A DNA stretch of 64,000 bases from JAWKXU01 sp020446465 (lineage in GTDB: Bacteria; Pseudomonadota; Alphaproteobacteria; Sphingomonadales; Sphingomonadaceae). The position numbers and the translations under genes were made by a program. Shown piece by piece: positions 32,952 through 41,850 of this stretch; the first letter of the stretch is position 1; the number at the start of each line of letters is the position of its first letter. The stretch covers positions 310,001-374,000 of the forward strand of contig JAWKXU010000004.1 in the NCBI GenBank assembly GCA_041396845.1, given 5' to 3'. The notes below the pieces were generated by a model, which was not told the DNA's origin, did not search any database, and was given only the letters and a program-made list of their open reading frames with translations.

Positions 32952-33057
32952 CTATAGCGTTTCGTGAAAAAGTTGAATCGGAAGAAACGCTATATACTTT
33001 TGATTTGGCGCATTTCCTGGCCGAAAAAGTCTATCAACTTTTTCTCGAAATGCTCTA
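32952..33057 (+). mobile_element. 106-bp MITE, copy B
   Basis: Same element as copy A in the opposite orientation, so the two bracket the efflux operon (25754-32951). Terminal repeats TATAGCGTTTCGTGAAAAAG (plus TTGA) and, inverted, TAGAGCATTTCGAGAAAAAG (plus TTGA) match at 21 of 24 positions. TA at both ends fits an IS630/Tc1-mariner-type target. No ORF fits inside, so it would be non-autonomous. Confidence 0.85.
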
Positions 33058-33138
33058 GCCGAGCAAAACCCCGCCACATCAGCGCGCTGGCATTCGCACA
33101 GCACGCGCTTATAGTGGCTGCAAAAGTGGAGACAGCAA

Positions 33139-33648
33139 ATGAGCGAACGCGCTATTCTTGCAGGTGGCTGCTTCTGGGGTATGCAGGATCTTATCCGCAA
33201 GCTGCCGGGCGTGGTATCGACCAGAGTTGGCTATACCGGGGGCGATGTGGCCAATGCGACCTATCGCAATCACGGCACCCATGCCGAAGGCATTGAAATC
33301 ATTTTCGACCCCGACACCATCAGTTATCGCCGCATTCTGGAATACTTCTTCCAGATTCACGATCCCTCGACGAAAGATCGCCAGGGCAATGATCTGGGCA
33401 TGAGTTATCGTTCTGCCATCTACTACCTCAGCGACGAACAGAAAGCTGTTGCTGAACAAACTATCGCGGACGTCGATGCTTCCGGCATATGGCCGGGCAA
33501 GGTCGTGACCGAACTGGAACCGGCGAGCGATTTCTGGGAAGCCGAACCTGAACATCAGGACTACCTTGAACGCTATCCCAATGGCTACACTTGCCATTTC
33601 CCAAGGCCGCAATGGGTTCTGCCAAAAACCGCCAGAACCGACGCCTGA
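33139..33648 (+). CDS. msrA: Peptide-methionine (S)-S-oxide reductase
   Basis: Repairs methionine-S-sulfoxide in oxidised proteins. 169 residues with the active-site GGCFWG (C11 nucleophile), RVGYTGG, YRNHGTHAEGIEI and FFQIHDPSTKDRQGNDLGMSYRSAI, which are the core MsrA motifs. It lies alone after MITE copy B; the ribosome site GGAGACAG precedes the ATG. Confidence 0.95.
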   Translation: MSERAILAGGCFWGMQDLIRKLPGVVSTRVGYTGGDVANATYRNHGTHAEGIEIIFDPDTISYRRILEYFFQIHDPSTKDRQGNDLGMSYRSAIYYLSDEQKAVAEQTIADVDASGIWPGKVVTELEPASDFWEAEPEHQDYLERYPNGYTCHFPRPQWVLPKTARTDA

Positions 33649-33714
33649 ACAAACAAGGCCGGCAAGCCTGCCACCCAAAACCATCTGCATATTGCCATAG
33701 TCAAAGGATCACGT

Positions 33715-34884
33715 GTGCAAACCGATTCAACTTCCGCCACTGCAGCCAGGGGGCCGCTTGCCGGCATCCGCATCGTCGAATTGTCGGGCCTTGGCCCTGC
33801 TCCCTTCGCCTGCATGATGCTGGCCGATCATGGTGCGGAGGTCATCAGCATCGAACGCTTTGGCGCGCGCACAGCCGATGGATTCTACCCCCGCGAGAAC
33901 GATGTTCTGGGCCGCAACCGCAAATCCATTGCCGTCGATCTCAAATCTGCTGACGGGCTGAATCTTGTCCGCGATCTTGCGGCCACTGCCGATGGACTGG
34001 TCGAAGGATTTCGGCCCGGCGTGATGGAACGCCTCGGCCTTGGCCCCGATCTCCTGATCGAAAAGAACCCGAAACTGGTTTATGGACGGATGACTGGCTG
34101 GGGCCAGACCGGACCTTATGCGCACAGTGCCGGGCACGACATCAACTACATCGCGCTGTCCGGCGTGCTCGATCCGATTGGCCGGGCGGGTGAGAAACCC
34201 TCCATTCCGCTGAACCTTGTGGGTGATTTCGGCGGAGGTGGCATGTTCCTCGCCTTTGGTATGGTAAGCGCAATCCTCCACGCCAAAACCACCGGGCAGG
34301 GCCAGGTCATCGACTGCGCAATGACCGATGGAAGTGCGCTGCTTTCGGGCATGATCCATGCCATGCGCGCTGGCGGCAACTGGAACGATGCGCGCGGCAC
34401 CAACCTGCTCGATGGCGGCGCTCATTTCTACGACACGTATGAAACAGCCGATGGCAAATATATCTCTATCGGCTCCATCGAACCGCAATTTTATGCACTC
34501 CTGAAAGAACTGGCAGACCTTGGCCCCGAATTTGACGCGCAAATGGATGCAAGCCAGTGGCCCGCCCTCAGGGACAAGCTGACAGCCATTTTCAAGACCA
34601 GAACCCGTGACGAATGGTGTGATCTGATGGAACATACCGACGTGTGCTTCGCGCCCGTGCTCTCACTGGGCGAAGCGCCGCACCATCCACACAACAAGGC
34701 CCGTGGAACCTTTTCTGATGCGGCCGGTTTCATGCAACCTATGCCCGCACCCCGCTATTCCCACACCCAGCCGGGCGAGCCGGTTATGGCAAGCGGCCAG
34801 ACCTGTGTGGACGAACTTCTCGGTAGTATCGGCTATAATGCAGACCGCATTTCCGAGTTGAAGGCGGCCGATGTAGTCGGCTGA
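33715..34884 (+). CDS. Alpha-methylacyl-CoA racemase (CaiB/BaiF CoA-transferase family)
   Basis: 389 residues, GTG start after AAAGGA. Family III CoA-transferase fold with LSGLGPAPFACMMLADHGAEV at the CoA site. GHDINYIALSGVL and NLVGDFGGGGMF match the AMACR catalytic His and Asp (H141, D171). Such enzymes interconvert R- and S-2-methylacyl-CoAs so that branched chains from isoprenoids or sterol side chains can enter beta-oxidation. This fits the many branched-acid genes to the right. Confidence 0.88.
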   Translation: MQTDSTSATAARGPLAGIRIVELSGLGPAPFACMMLADHGAEVISIERFGARTADGFYPRENDVLGRNRKSIAVDLKSADGLNLVRDLAATADGLVEGFRPGVMERLGLGPDLLIEKNPKLVYGRMTGWGQTGPYAHSAGHDINYIALSGVLDPIGRAGEKPSIPLNLVGDFGGGGMFLAFGMVSAILHAKTTGQGQVIDCAMTDGSALLSGMIHAMRAGGNWNDARGTNLLDGGAHFYDTYETADGKYISIGSIEPQFYALLKELADLGPEFDAQMDASQWPALRDKLTAIFKTRTRDEWCDLMEHTDVCFAPVLSLGEAPHHPHNKARGTFSDAAGFMQPMPAPRYSHTQPGEPVMASGQTCVDELLGSIGYNADRISELKAADVVG

Positions 34885-34914
34885 AACTGTCCAATTGCGC
34901 GCGCGCGTCCTATA

Positions 34915-35020
34915 CTATAGCGTTTCGTCAAAAAATTGAATCGGACGTAACGCTATAGTCCTTTGATTTTCCGCATTTCCTGGCCGAAAAAGTCTATCAA
35001 CTTTTTCTCGAAATGCTCTA
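34915..35020 (+). mobile_element. 106-bp MITE, copy C
   Basis: Third copy, same orientation as copy B, sitting between the racemase and the acyl-CoA ligase. It aligns without gaps to copies A and B with about 10 and 9 differences. Terminal repeats match at 19 of 24 positions, so this copy looks slightly more decayed. It ends about 25 bp before the ligase ribosome site and could affect read-through between the two genes. Confidence 0.85.
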
Positions 35021-35060
35021 ACCAGACAAGACACGCGAACCGTTTGGGAGAGGTATCGTC

Positions 35061-36608
35061 ATGCGCTTTACGCAAGGGCTGGAACGGGCGGCGCAGCAGC
35101 GACCGAACGACATCGCTACAATTTGTGGTGAGCGGCAGCAGACTTTTACGCAGTTGCATAATCGCACGACCCGCTTTGCAGGCGCGCTCGCTTCCCTTGG
35201 CCTTGGTAAAGGCGCAAAGGTCGCAATCCTCTCTCTCAACAGCGACTATTACCTTGAATCCTATCTGGGGATTGCCTGGGCAGGCGCCATCTGTGTGCCA
35301 CTGAATTTCCGCTGGAGCGTACCGGAAATCGTCTATGCCCTGAACGATTCTGCCTGCACGGCCCTGATCGTGGATGATCACCATGCGCCACTCATCGCGC
35401 AATTGCGTGAAGAATGCCCCCTGCTGGCACATGTCATGCTTACCGGGTCAGCCGCCAGCACAGCCGATACAATGACGCTTGAATGCCTTATCGCTACTGC
35501 AACACCAGCCCCGAATGCCGATGCAGGCGGCGATGATCTGTTCGGTATTTTTTACACTGGCGGAACAACAGGACGATCAAAGGGCGTCATGCTTTCGCAC
35601 GGGAACCTTTGCACATCTGCGCTTTCGCTGATGGCCGAAGGACTGCTGCGCGATAACTGCGTGGGGATGCACGCCGCGCCCATGTTCCACCTTGCGGACA
35701 TGTTGCAAAATGCGGCGCTGGTCTTGCGCGGGGCAACGCATGTCATGCTGCCCGCATTCACGCCGCAATCCGCGCTTGAACAGATCGCGCGTCATGGTGT
35801 GACAGATACGCTGATCGTGCCGGCGATGATTCAGGCCATGGCCGATTGCCCGGAGCGCGCGCAATACGACACATCCAGCCTGCGCAGTATTCTTTATGGC
35901 GCCTCACCCGCGTCGGAAGCCTTGCTGCGGCGGGCCATGGACGCCTTCCCCAACCTGCAACTGACGCAAGGCTACGGGATGACCGAAACGTCAGCCCTGC
36001 TGACGGTTCTGCCATGGCGCGAACACGCCCCTGCAGATGGTAAGCCGACCCGGCTGCGTTCGTCAGGTCGCGCGACTTATGACGTTGTGGTTCGGATCGT
36101 CGATGGCAACGACAATGAAGTTCCGCGCGGTGAAGTCGGTGAAATCGTCGCGCGCGGGGCAAATATCATGCAGGGCTACCTCAATATGCCCGAATTGACG
36201 GCAGAGACACTGCGGGGTGGCTGGCTGCATACCGGCGACATGGGATGGATGGATGAAGAGGGCTATGTCTTCATTGTCGACCGGGCCAAGGACATGATCA
36301 TCTCAGGCGGAGAGAACGTCTTTTCCGCCGAGGTGGAAAACGCCGTCGCCAGCCACCCGTCAGTCGCCACCAATGCAGTAATCGGCATTCCTGACGACAA
36401 GTTTGGTGAGGCCGTCCACGCCGTCGTTGTGCTCCATCCCGACGCAGATCTAACCCTTGCGGACCTGCAAACGCATTGCCGCAAGACGATCGCGGGCTAC
36501 AAGGTGCCTCGCAGCATGGAAGTCATTGAGGCACTTCCCATGTCCGGCGCAGGCAAAGTCTTGAAAAACGTGCTGCGTGAGCGGTGGTCAGAAAACAACG
36601 CGCGCTGA
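35061..36608 (+). CDS. AMP-forming acyl-CoA ligase
   Basis: A 515-residue ANL-superfamily ligase that activates a carboxylic acid to its CoA thioester. The P-loop is YTGGTTGRSKGVMLSHGN, followed by QGYGMTETS, HTGDMGWMDEEGY, the hinge DRAKDMIISGGENV and the C-terminal catalytic lysine in GAGKVLKNVLR. A preceding GGGAGAGG supports the start. Together with the racemase it could prime branched or cyclic acids. The chain-length preference cannot be read from sequence. Confidence 0.9.
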   Translation: MRFTQGLERAAQQRPNDIATICGERQQTFTQLHNRTTRFAGALASLGLGKGAKVAILSLNSDYYLESYLGIAWAGAICVPLNFRWSVPEIVYALNDSACTALIVDDHHAPLIAQLREECPLLAHVMLTGSAASTADTMTLECLIATATPAPNADAGGDDLFGIFYTGGTTGRSKGVMLSHGNLCTSALSLMAEGLLRDNCVGMHAAPMFHLADMLQNAALVLRGATHVMLPAFTPQSALEQIARHGVTDTLIVPAMIQAMADCPERAQYDTSSLRSILYGASPASEALLRRAMDAFPNLQLTQGYGMTETSALLTVLPWREHAPADGKPTRLRSSGRATYDVVVRIVDGNDNEVPRGEVGEIVARGANIMQGYLNMPELTAETLRGGWLHTGDMGWMDEEGYVFIVDRAKDMIISGGENVFSAEVENAVASHPSVATNAVIGIPDDKFGEAVHAVVVLHPDADLTLADLQTHCRKTIAGYKVPRSMEVIEALPMSGAGKVLKNVLRERWSENNAR

Positions 36609-36634
36609 CGCAATGCCCTGCTTCGGATATGAAG

Positions 36635-36985
36635 CTACAATCGCAAACCGAACTTTGGCCCAACCCAGACCATAAGGCCATAAAGAACGATTGTGAGAAT
36701 GCAGCCGGCCAGAAGTGAAATCCAGAAACTGTATCCCTGCCTGATCATGAACGGGATGAGCAAAAACATCGGAAGCGAGGGAAGCACGAACCAGAATGTC
36801 GCTTCGGCGTGGGCGGCCATATTGGAAGGATCGGGCTTATCCTTCCAGAGCCACATCATCCCCATAACCGACACAAGCGGCAAAGAAGCGATCAACGCGC
36901 CAAAGCCCGGATAGCGTTTCGATACTTCGGATATGACCGCAATCAACACACCCGAGACAGCGGCCTTGAAGGCAAGATACCACAT
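36635..36985 (-). CDS. DUF3147 family membrane protein
   Basis: A 116-residue protein with four hydrophobic helices; KRYPGFGALIASLPLVSVMGMMWLWKD is the characteristic DUF3147 core. Function unknown. It is convergent with the acyl-CoA ligase (26-bp gap). Confidence 0.8.
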   Translation of the reverse strand: MWYLAFKAAVSGVLIAVISEVSKRYPGFGALIASLPLVSVMGMMWLWKDKPDPSNMAAHAEATFWFVLPSLPMFLLIPFMIRQGYSFWISLLAGCILTIVLYGLMVWVGPKFGLRL

Positions 36986-37030
36986 AGAAAATTCGTGCCC
37001 TGTCAGATCATTGCTCTCAATCAGAAGGTT

Positions 37031-37077
37031 GATACAAAAAGGGCAGGAGAAACACTCCCCTGCCCCTTTCTTGTATC
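37031..37077 (-). terminator. Terminator of the valine-catabolism operon
   Basis: On the minus strand a GGGGCAGG...CCTGCCC stem (37041-37047 with 37059-37065) is followed by TTTTTG, and an outer GATACAA/TTGTATC pair (37031-37037 with 37071-37077) extends it. It lies about 90 bp downstream of the mmsB stop. Because it is nearly symmetrical it could also act in the other direction. Confidence 0.75.
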
Positions 37078-37166
37078 ATGGCCTGCGCCCACAGACGCGT
37101 ACCTTAAAGCAATTCCGAGCCAGGTGGAAACACTTGGCGACTTGGAAATCGCGGCCAACCAATAAT

Positions 37167-38036
37167 TCAGAGCGTTGTCAAAATCGCGGAAAAATCGCGA
37201 CCACCGTTGCCGGCAGCATCAAACGCTTCGTAGATTTCCTTGGCGCGTTTACCCATTTCAGCATCGACGCCAGCGGTTTCAGCCGCTTCCATCGCCAGGC
37301 GCAAATCCTTCAGCATCAGCGCAGCAGCAAAACCACCTTGATAGTCGTTATCAGCAGGGCTTTGCGGACCAACGCCCGGCACCGGGCAATAGCTCGTCAT
37401 CGACCAGCACTGGCCCGAACTGACTGAGGAAATGTCATAGAATGTCTGCGGATCAAGGCCCAGTTTCTGCGCCATGGCGAAGGCTTCGCATGTGCCGATC
37501 ATGTGAATGCCCAGCAGCATGTTGTTGCAGATTTTCGCAGCCTGACCGGCCCCGGCCTTGCCCGCATGGATCACGGCCTTGCCCATAGCCTGCAGGATCG
37601 GTTCTGCACGCTTGAACGCGCTGTCCGTGCCGCCGACCATGAACGTCAGTGTGCCGCCATTGGCAGCGGCAATACCGCCCGAAACCGGCGCGTCGACCAT
37701 CTCATAGCCAGCAGCAGTGGCCGCTTCGACAACTTTCGTAGCCGTTGCAACGTCGATGGTGGAACAATCAAGCAGAATTGCGCCTGCGGGTGCCTGGCCG
37801 ACGACATCGCCGGAATAGACACCGTCCACGATCTTGCCATTAGGCAGCATGGTGACAACGGCATCGACACCCTGCACGGCTTGCTTGGCATCGGTGAAAG
37901 GGGCGCAACCGTTTTCCCTGGCTTGGGCAAGCGCGGCTTCACTAAGGTCGAAAGCGTTCACCTCGTGCCCGGCTTTCACCAGATTGGCGGCCATGCCGCC
38001 ACCCATGTTGCCAAGGCCGATAAATGCAATCTTCAT
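37167..38036 (-). CDS. mmsB: 3-hydroxyisobutyrate dehydrogenase
   Basis: Oxidises 3-hydroxyisobutyrate to methylmalonate semialdehyde with NAD in valine catabolism. 289 residues with the Rossmann motif IAFIGLGNMGGGMAANLVKAGH, the DAPVSGGIAAANGGTL substrate loop, and GAGQAAKICNNMLLG holding the catalytic lysine. The start MKIAFIG (38036) is 4 bp after the hydratase stop; the longer open frame overlaps that gene. Last gene of the valine block. Confidence 0.93.
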   Translation of the reverse strand: MKIAFIGLGNMGGGMAANLVKAGHEVNAFDLSEAALAQARENGCAPFTDAKQAVQGVDAVVTMLPNGKIVDGVYSGDVVGQAPAGAILLDCSTIDVATATKVVEAATAAGYEMVDAPVSGGIAAANGGTLTFMVGGTDSAFKRAEPILQAMGKAVIHAGKAGAGQAAKICNNMLLGIHMIGTCEAFAMAQKLGLDPQTFYDISSVSSGQCWSMTSYCPVPGVGPQSPADNDYQGGFAAALMLKDLRLAMEAAETAGVDAEMGKRAKEIYEAFDAAGNGGRDFSAILTTL

Positions 38037-38040
38037 AATC

Positions 38041-38823
38041 TTAACGCCCCTTCCAGTTGGCTTCGCGCTTTTCAACGAAGGCAGCCATGCCTTCAGCCTT
38101 GTCTTCCGTCGCTGTCAGAATCTGGAAAAGACGACGCTCGAACGTCAGCCCCTGATCCAGCGTGAGTTCAAACGCAGCGTTGACCATTTCCTTGTTCATC
38201 ATCGCTGCCATGCGCGGCATGGCGGCAATGGTCGCAGCCATTTTCAAGGCTTCGTCCAGCAGATCAGCTTGCGGCACGACACGGCTCACAAGGTTGGCGC
38301 GCTCTGCCTCTTCAGCGCCCATCATGCGGCCAGTCAGGCACATTTCCATCGCCTTGGACTTGCCGACAGCCTTCGTCAGGCGTTGTGAGCCACCCATGCC
38401 CGGCGCTACGCCCAGCTTGATTTCAGGCTGACCGAACTTGGCATTATCGCTGGCGAGCATGATGTCAGCCATCATTGCCAGCTCACACCCGCCGCCCAGT
38501 GCGAAACCGTTGACAGCGGCGATCCACGGCTTGCGCGTGGTCTTGACCAGATTGCTGGTCCAGCCAGCAAAGAAATCACCCAGGAAAAAGTCAGCCGCAG
38601 CCTTTTCCGACATCTCCTTGATGTCAGCCCCCGCTGCAAAGGCCTTGTCGCCAGATCCGGTCAACACAAGACAGCCCTGTGCATCATCCGCCTCGAACGC
38701 TGCGAAAGCATCAATCAGTTCTTCCAGAACCTTGCTGCTCAGTGCGTTGAGCGCCTGGGGGCGATTGATCGTGACCAGCGTGACAGCGCCACGCTTCTCA
38801 CTCAGAATCGTTTCGTAACTCAT
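38041..38823 (-). CDS. Short-chain enoyl-CoA hydratase
   Basis: Crotonase-fold enzyme of 260 residues, probably hydrating methacrylyl-CoA in valine breakdown. It has AFAAGADIKEM (oxyanion loop) and the two catalytic glutamates in GGCELAMMAD and GQPEIKLGVAPGMGGSQRL. The full pair of acid residues makes it a true ECHS1-like hydratase. It lies 31 bp behind the hydrolase gene. Confidence 0.9.
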   Translation of the reverse strand: MSYETILSEKRGAVTLVTINRPQALNALSSKVLEELIDAFAAFEADDAQGCLVLTGSGDKAFAAGADIKEMSEKAAADFFLGDFFAGWTSNLVKTTRKPWIAAVNGFALGGGCELAMMADIMLASDNAKFGQPEIKLGVAPGMGGSQRLTKAVGKSKAMEMCLTGRMMGAEEAERANLVSRVVPQADLLDEALKMAATIAAMPRMAAMMNKEMVNAAFELTLDQGLTFERRLFQILTATEDKAEGMAAFVEKREANWKGR

Positions 38824-38854
38824 AGTATCCTCTCTTGTTCAGGCCCGTGTCCTG

Positions 38855-39937
38855 TTACGCGCCGGTCATCTCGATCGGGCGCCAGGCCTTCTGCTTCGTC
38901 AAGGGTTCGAAGATGCTGCTGACCAGCTCGTCGGTTACCGCTTCCGGCGTGGGCGGGTTCCACTGCGGATTGTTGTCCTTGTCGATCAGTAGCGCACGCA
39001 CGCCTTCGATGAAATCGTGCTGCCGGAAAATGCGATGGACGATGCCGAACTCAAGCCGCATTTCGTCAGCGAAGTCGCCAAAATGCGGGCTGACCAGCAG
39101 CAAGCGCAGCGTGACCTTGCACGACAGCGGTGACTTGCTGCGCAGGATCTTGAGCTGCTTTTGCGCCCATTCGGACGGATCATCCGCCAGCGACGCCAGA
39201 ACGTCCTCCAGTCGGTCGGACGCGAAATGCTTGTTGATCTGGTCCAGATTTTCGAGAATTTTTGCTGGTGGCGGCGGTTCGGAAGCACCATCCAGAATGG
39301 CCGCAGCCCCTTCGGGATGAAGGCAAAGCTGTTCCTTTACGTCTTCCAATCGGTCGGACGGGATATAGTGCGTCGCAAGCCGGGTCGCGAGGCATTCGGC
39401 CCCGTCCATGCGCCCACCAGTCAAGCCCAGGAACTGCGCGAGGCGGCCCGGCAGGCGTGACAGATAGCGCCCACCACCGACATCGGGGAAAAGACCGATA
39501 CCCGTTTCCGGCATTGAAAAGACGGTGCGCTCGGTTGCAATACGATACCGGCAGGGCATTGAAATACCGACGCCGCCGCCCATCGTAATGCCATCCATAA
39601 AGACAATGCCCGGCTTCTCATACGTGTACATCAGATGGTTCATCTGATATTCCTGATAAAAGAAGGCATCGCCCGCAGCGCCGTGCCCCTTGGCACTTTT
39701 GGCAATGCCGACCACATCGCCGCCAGCGCAGAAACCGCGCCCGTCGGCATGGTCGATCATGACCAGTTGCACATCGGGATCATTGCGCCACAGCACCAGC
39801 GAACTCGTCATTTTCCGAACCATCGACAGGTTCAGGGCATGAATAGCCTTGGGCCGGTTCAGCCGCATTCTGCCCACCCGCCCATCTACGAAGGTCAGGG
39901 CATCGTCGTTCTGGAAGGTCACATCGTTTCCAATCAT
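38855..39937 (-). CDS. 3-hydroxyisobutyryl-CoA hydrolase-like enoyl-CoA hydratase/isomerase family protein
   Basis: A 360-residue crotonase of the HIBCH subgroup, longer than hydratases, with GFCAGGDVVGIAKS, MDGITMGGGVGISMPCRYRI and METGIGLFPDVGGGRYLSRL. The C-terminal half has helical segments typical of HIBCH. It hydrolyses 3-hydroxyisobutyryl-CoA, the step between the hydratase and mmsB products, which agrees with the gene order. Confidence 0.9.
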   Translation of the reverse strand: MIGNDVTFQNDDALTFVDGRVGRMRLNRPKAIHALNLSMVRKMTSSLVLWRNDPDVQLVMIDHADGRGFCAGGDVVGIAKSAKGHGAAGDAFFYQEYQMNHLMYTYEKPGIVFMDGITMGGGVGISMPCRYRIATERTVFSMPETGIGLFPDVGGGRYLSRLPGRLAQFLGLTGGRMDGAECLATRLATHYIPSDRLEDVKEQLCLHPEGAAAILDGASEPPPPAKILENLDQINKHFASDRLEDVLASLADDPSEWAQKQLKILRSKSPLSCKVTLRLLLVSPHFGDFADEMRLEFGIVHRIFRQHDFIEGVRALLIDKDNNPQWNPPTPEAVTDELVSSIFEPLTKQKAWRPIEMTGA

Positions 39938-39947
39938 ACCATAGTTA

Positions 39948-41729
39948 CTAACGACCGAGCACGTAAGAACCCGGCGCCTCCTCCAACACCTCCAGTTGCC
40001 CGATTCCGAGCTTGCGCGCAGCTACTTGCCCGCCATTATCGTTCCTGTCGAGCCATTCCATCCAATATGGCCACCATGATCCTTCATGTTTGTCGGCACC
40101 CGCCAGCCACGTATTGGAATCGTTCGTGTCAGAAGTATTTGTCCAATAACCATGTTTGTTGGCGCTGGGCGGATTGATGACCCCGGCATTGTGGCCCGAA
40201 CCACCCAGAACAAACTCCACAGGCCCGCCAAAATATTGCTTGCCGCGGAACACGCTGGACCACGAAGAGACGTGATCGTCCTTCAGGCCGATGATCATCA
40301 CCGGGCTGTCGATCTTCGTCAGGTCGAGGTGCTCACCCAGCAGTTCGACCGCACCGGGCACCCGCAATTTGTCTTCAACCAGCAGCTTGCGGTTGTAGCT
40401 GCGCAGGAATGCGTGCGGGATATGGGAGCCATCCTCAAACCAGAACAGCAGGTCAGATGGCGGAGATTCCTTGTCCAGCAGATAGTGGCTGATGAACGAG
40501 GACCAGACGAGGTCGTTGGCCCGCATCAATGAGAACAACTGCTGCAACTCGTCCTTGTCGATATAGCCCTTCTCGCCAATATGGACGTCCAGCGCCTCGA
40601 CATGGGCCTCGTTCACGAAGGCTGACCACTCCATCATGTCGGCAAAATCTACAAGCGCACCAATCAGGGTTGCCGTGCCGATTTTCGCGCCCTCACCACG
40701 CGCAGCAAGGACCGCAGCGGCCATTGTGACCAGTGTGCCGCCCATGCAGAAGCCGAACGTATCGACGGATTTCTGGCCTGTTGCCTCTATAATCTGGTCA
40801 ATCGCCTCGATCACGCCATGGCCGACATAATCATCGACAGCACAATGACGATGGCTCTCGTCCGGATCGACCCAGGAAACCACGAAAACCGTGTTTCCTT
40901 CATCAACCAGCCATTTGATGAGGCTGGATCTGGGTTGCAGATCGACCATGTAATACTTGTTCACCAGCGGCGGCACATAAAGCACAGGCCGTCTGCGGAC
41001 CTTCTTGGTTGTCGGCGTGTACTGGATCAACTGCATCAGGTCGTTCTGATAGACGACAGCCCCCGGTGTGCAGGCGATATTCTCGCCCAACTTGAACGCG
41101 TCGTGATCCGTTCGCCGCTGCACGATCCCGCGCCCGGTGGACAAGTCACTGATCATGTTGGCAAAGCCCGAAACGAGGTTGGCGCCCCCCGTTTCAACCG
41201 TGCGGCGCAGAACTTCCGGGTTTGTAAAGACAAAGTTGGTCGGCGCGACAGCGTTGAGATACTGCTCCACCAGCAATTCTGCCAAGGCGCGTTTGCCGGG
41301 GTCTTCTTCAGCAGAAGCCTGAACCAACGCGCGCAAGTGCTTGCCAATCAGCAGATAACTGTCCTTCAGCTTGCTGAAACAGGCGCTGCTTTCCCATTGC
41401 TCATCCCGAAAGCGCCGATCGCCCCGCTCCGGCACGACAAGCGGTTCAGCGGCCGCATCCAGACCCCACATCCGGGTCCACATCTGGCTCCATTCGTTGA
41501 CAGCTTCTGTCTGCGCCTCCAGCAACCGCTCCGGCTGCATCCAGATGCCTTTCATCACATCATTCAGCGCCGAGAAGGCCGCCAGCGCGTCAAACCGCCG
41601 GTTTGGTTTGCGAATAGGCGGGTTGCGAACAAACTGGGCCATCGCATCGCCCAGTTTGGCATAGGCCTCCACCATGTATTCGCTGGGTGACGGACCTGTC
41701 TGAGAATCGGTTTTTGCTTGGGTCATCAA
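39948..41729 (-). CDS. phaC: Class I poly(3-hydroxyalkanoate) synthase
   Basis: A 593-residue synthase that polymerises short-chain 3-hydroxyacyl-CoAs on the surface of PHA granules. The lipase-like box GFCMGG holds the nucleophile C328; the catalytic Asp is in GLKDDHVSSW and His in GGSGHNAGVINPP. The N-terminal domain has PERLLEAQTEAVNEWSQMW. It is embedded in the valine block, 10 bp upstream of the hydrolase gene, so storage may draw on propionyl-CoA and hydroxyacyl-CoAs from this pathway. No phaA or phaB neighbour is present. Confidence 0.95.
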   Translation of the reverse strand: MMTQAKTDSQTGPSPSEYMVEAYAKLGDAMAQFVRNPPIRKPNRRFDALAAFSALNDVMKGIWMQPERLLEAQTEAVNEWSQMWTRMWGLDAAAEPLVVPERGDRRFRDEQWESSACFSKLKDSYLLIGKHLRALVQASAEEDPGKRALAELLVEQYLNAVAPTNFVFTNPEVLRRTVETGGANLVSGFANMISDLSTGRGIVQRRTDHDAFKLGENIACTPGAVVYQNDLMQLIQYTPTTKKVRRRPVLYVPPLVNKYYMVDLQPRSSLIKWLVDEGNTVFVVSWVDPDESHRHCAVDDYVGHGVIEAIDQIIEATGQKSVDTFGFCMGGTLVTMAAAVLAARGEGAKIGTATLIGALVDFADMMEWSAFVNEAHVEALDVHIGEKGYIDKDELQQLFSLMRANDLVWSSFISHYLLDKESPPSDLLFWFEDGSHIPHAFLRSYNRKLLVEDKLRVPGAVELLGEHLDLTKIDSPVMIIGLKDDHVSSWSSVFRGKQYFGGPVEFVLGGSGHNAGVINPPSANKHGYWTNTSDTNDSNTWLAGADKHEGSWWPYWMEWLDRNDNGGQVAARKLGIGQLEVLEEAPGSYVLGR

Positions 41730-41743
41730 ATACTCCTAGGCGA

Positions 41744-41805
41744 TGCTGCACTGCAACATACAGACCGACTGCCATGGTTTCAATCACCTATGTGCAGTTG
41801 CAGCC
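41744..41805. promoter_or_regulatory. Paired TGC-rich sites upstream of phaC
   Basis: TGCTGCACTGCAACA (from 41744) and, 30 bp away in inverse orientation, TGTGCAGTTGCAGC (41791-41804) flank the presumed phaC promoter. They resemble the CTGC-N3/4-GCAG sites of PhaR, the PHA-granule-sensing repressor of alphaproteobacteria. PhaR itself is not in the window. The link is inferred from motif memory. Confidence 0.4.
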
Positions 41806-41850
41806 CGATATGTTTCAATCGCGCGCCGGGACACCCAAAACAGATTAAAC

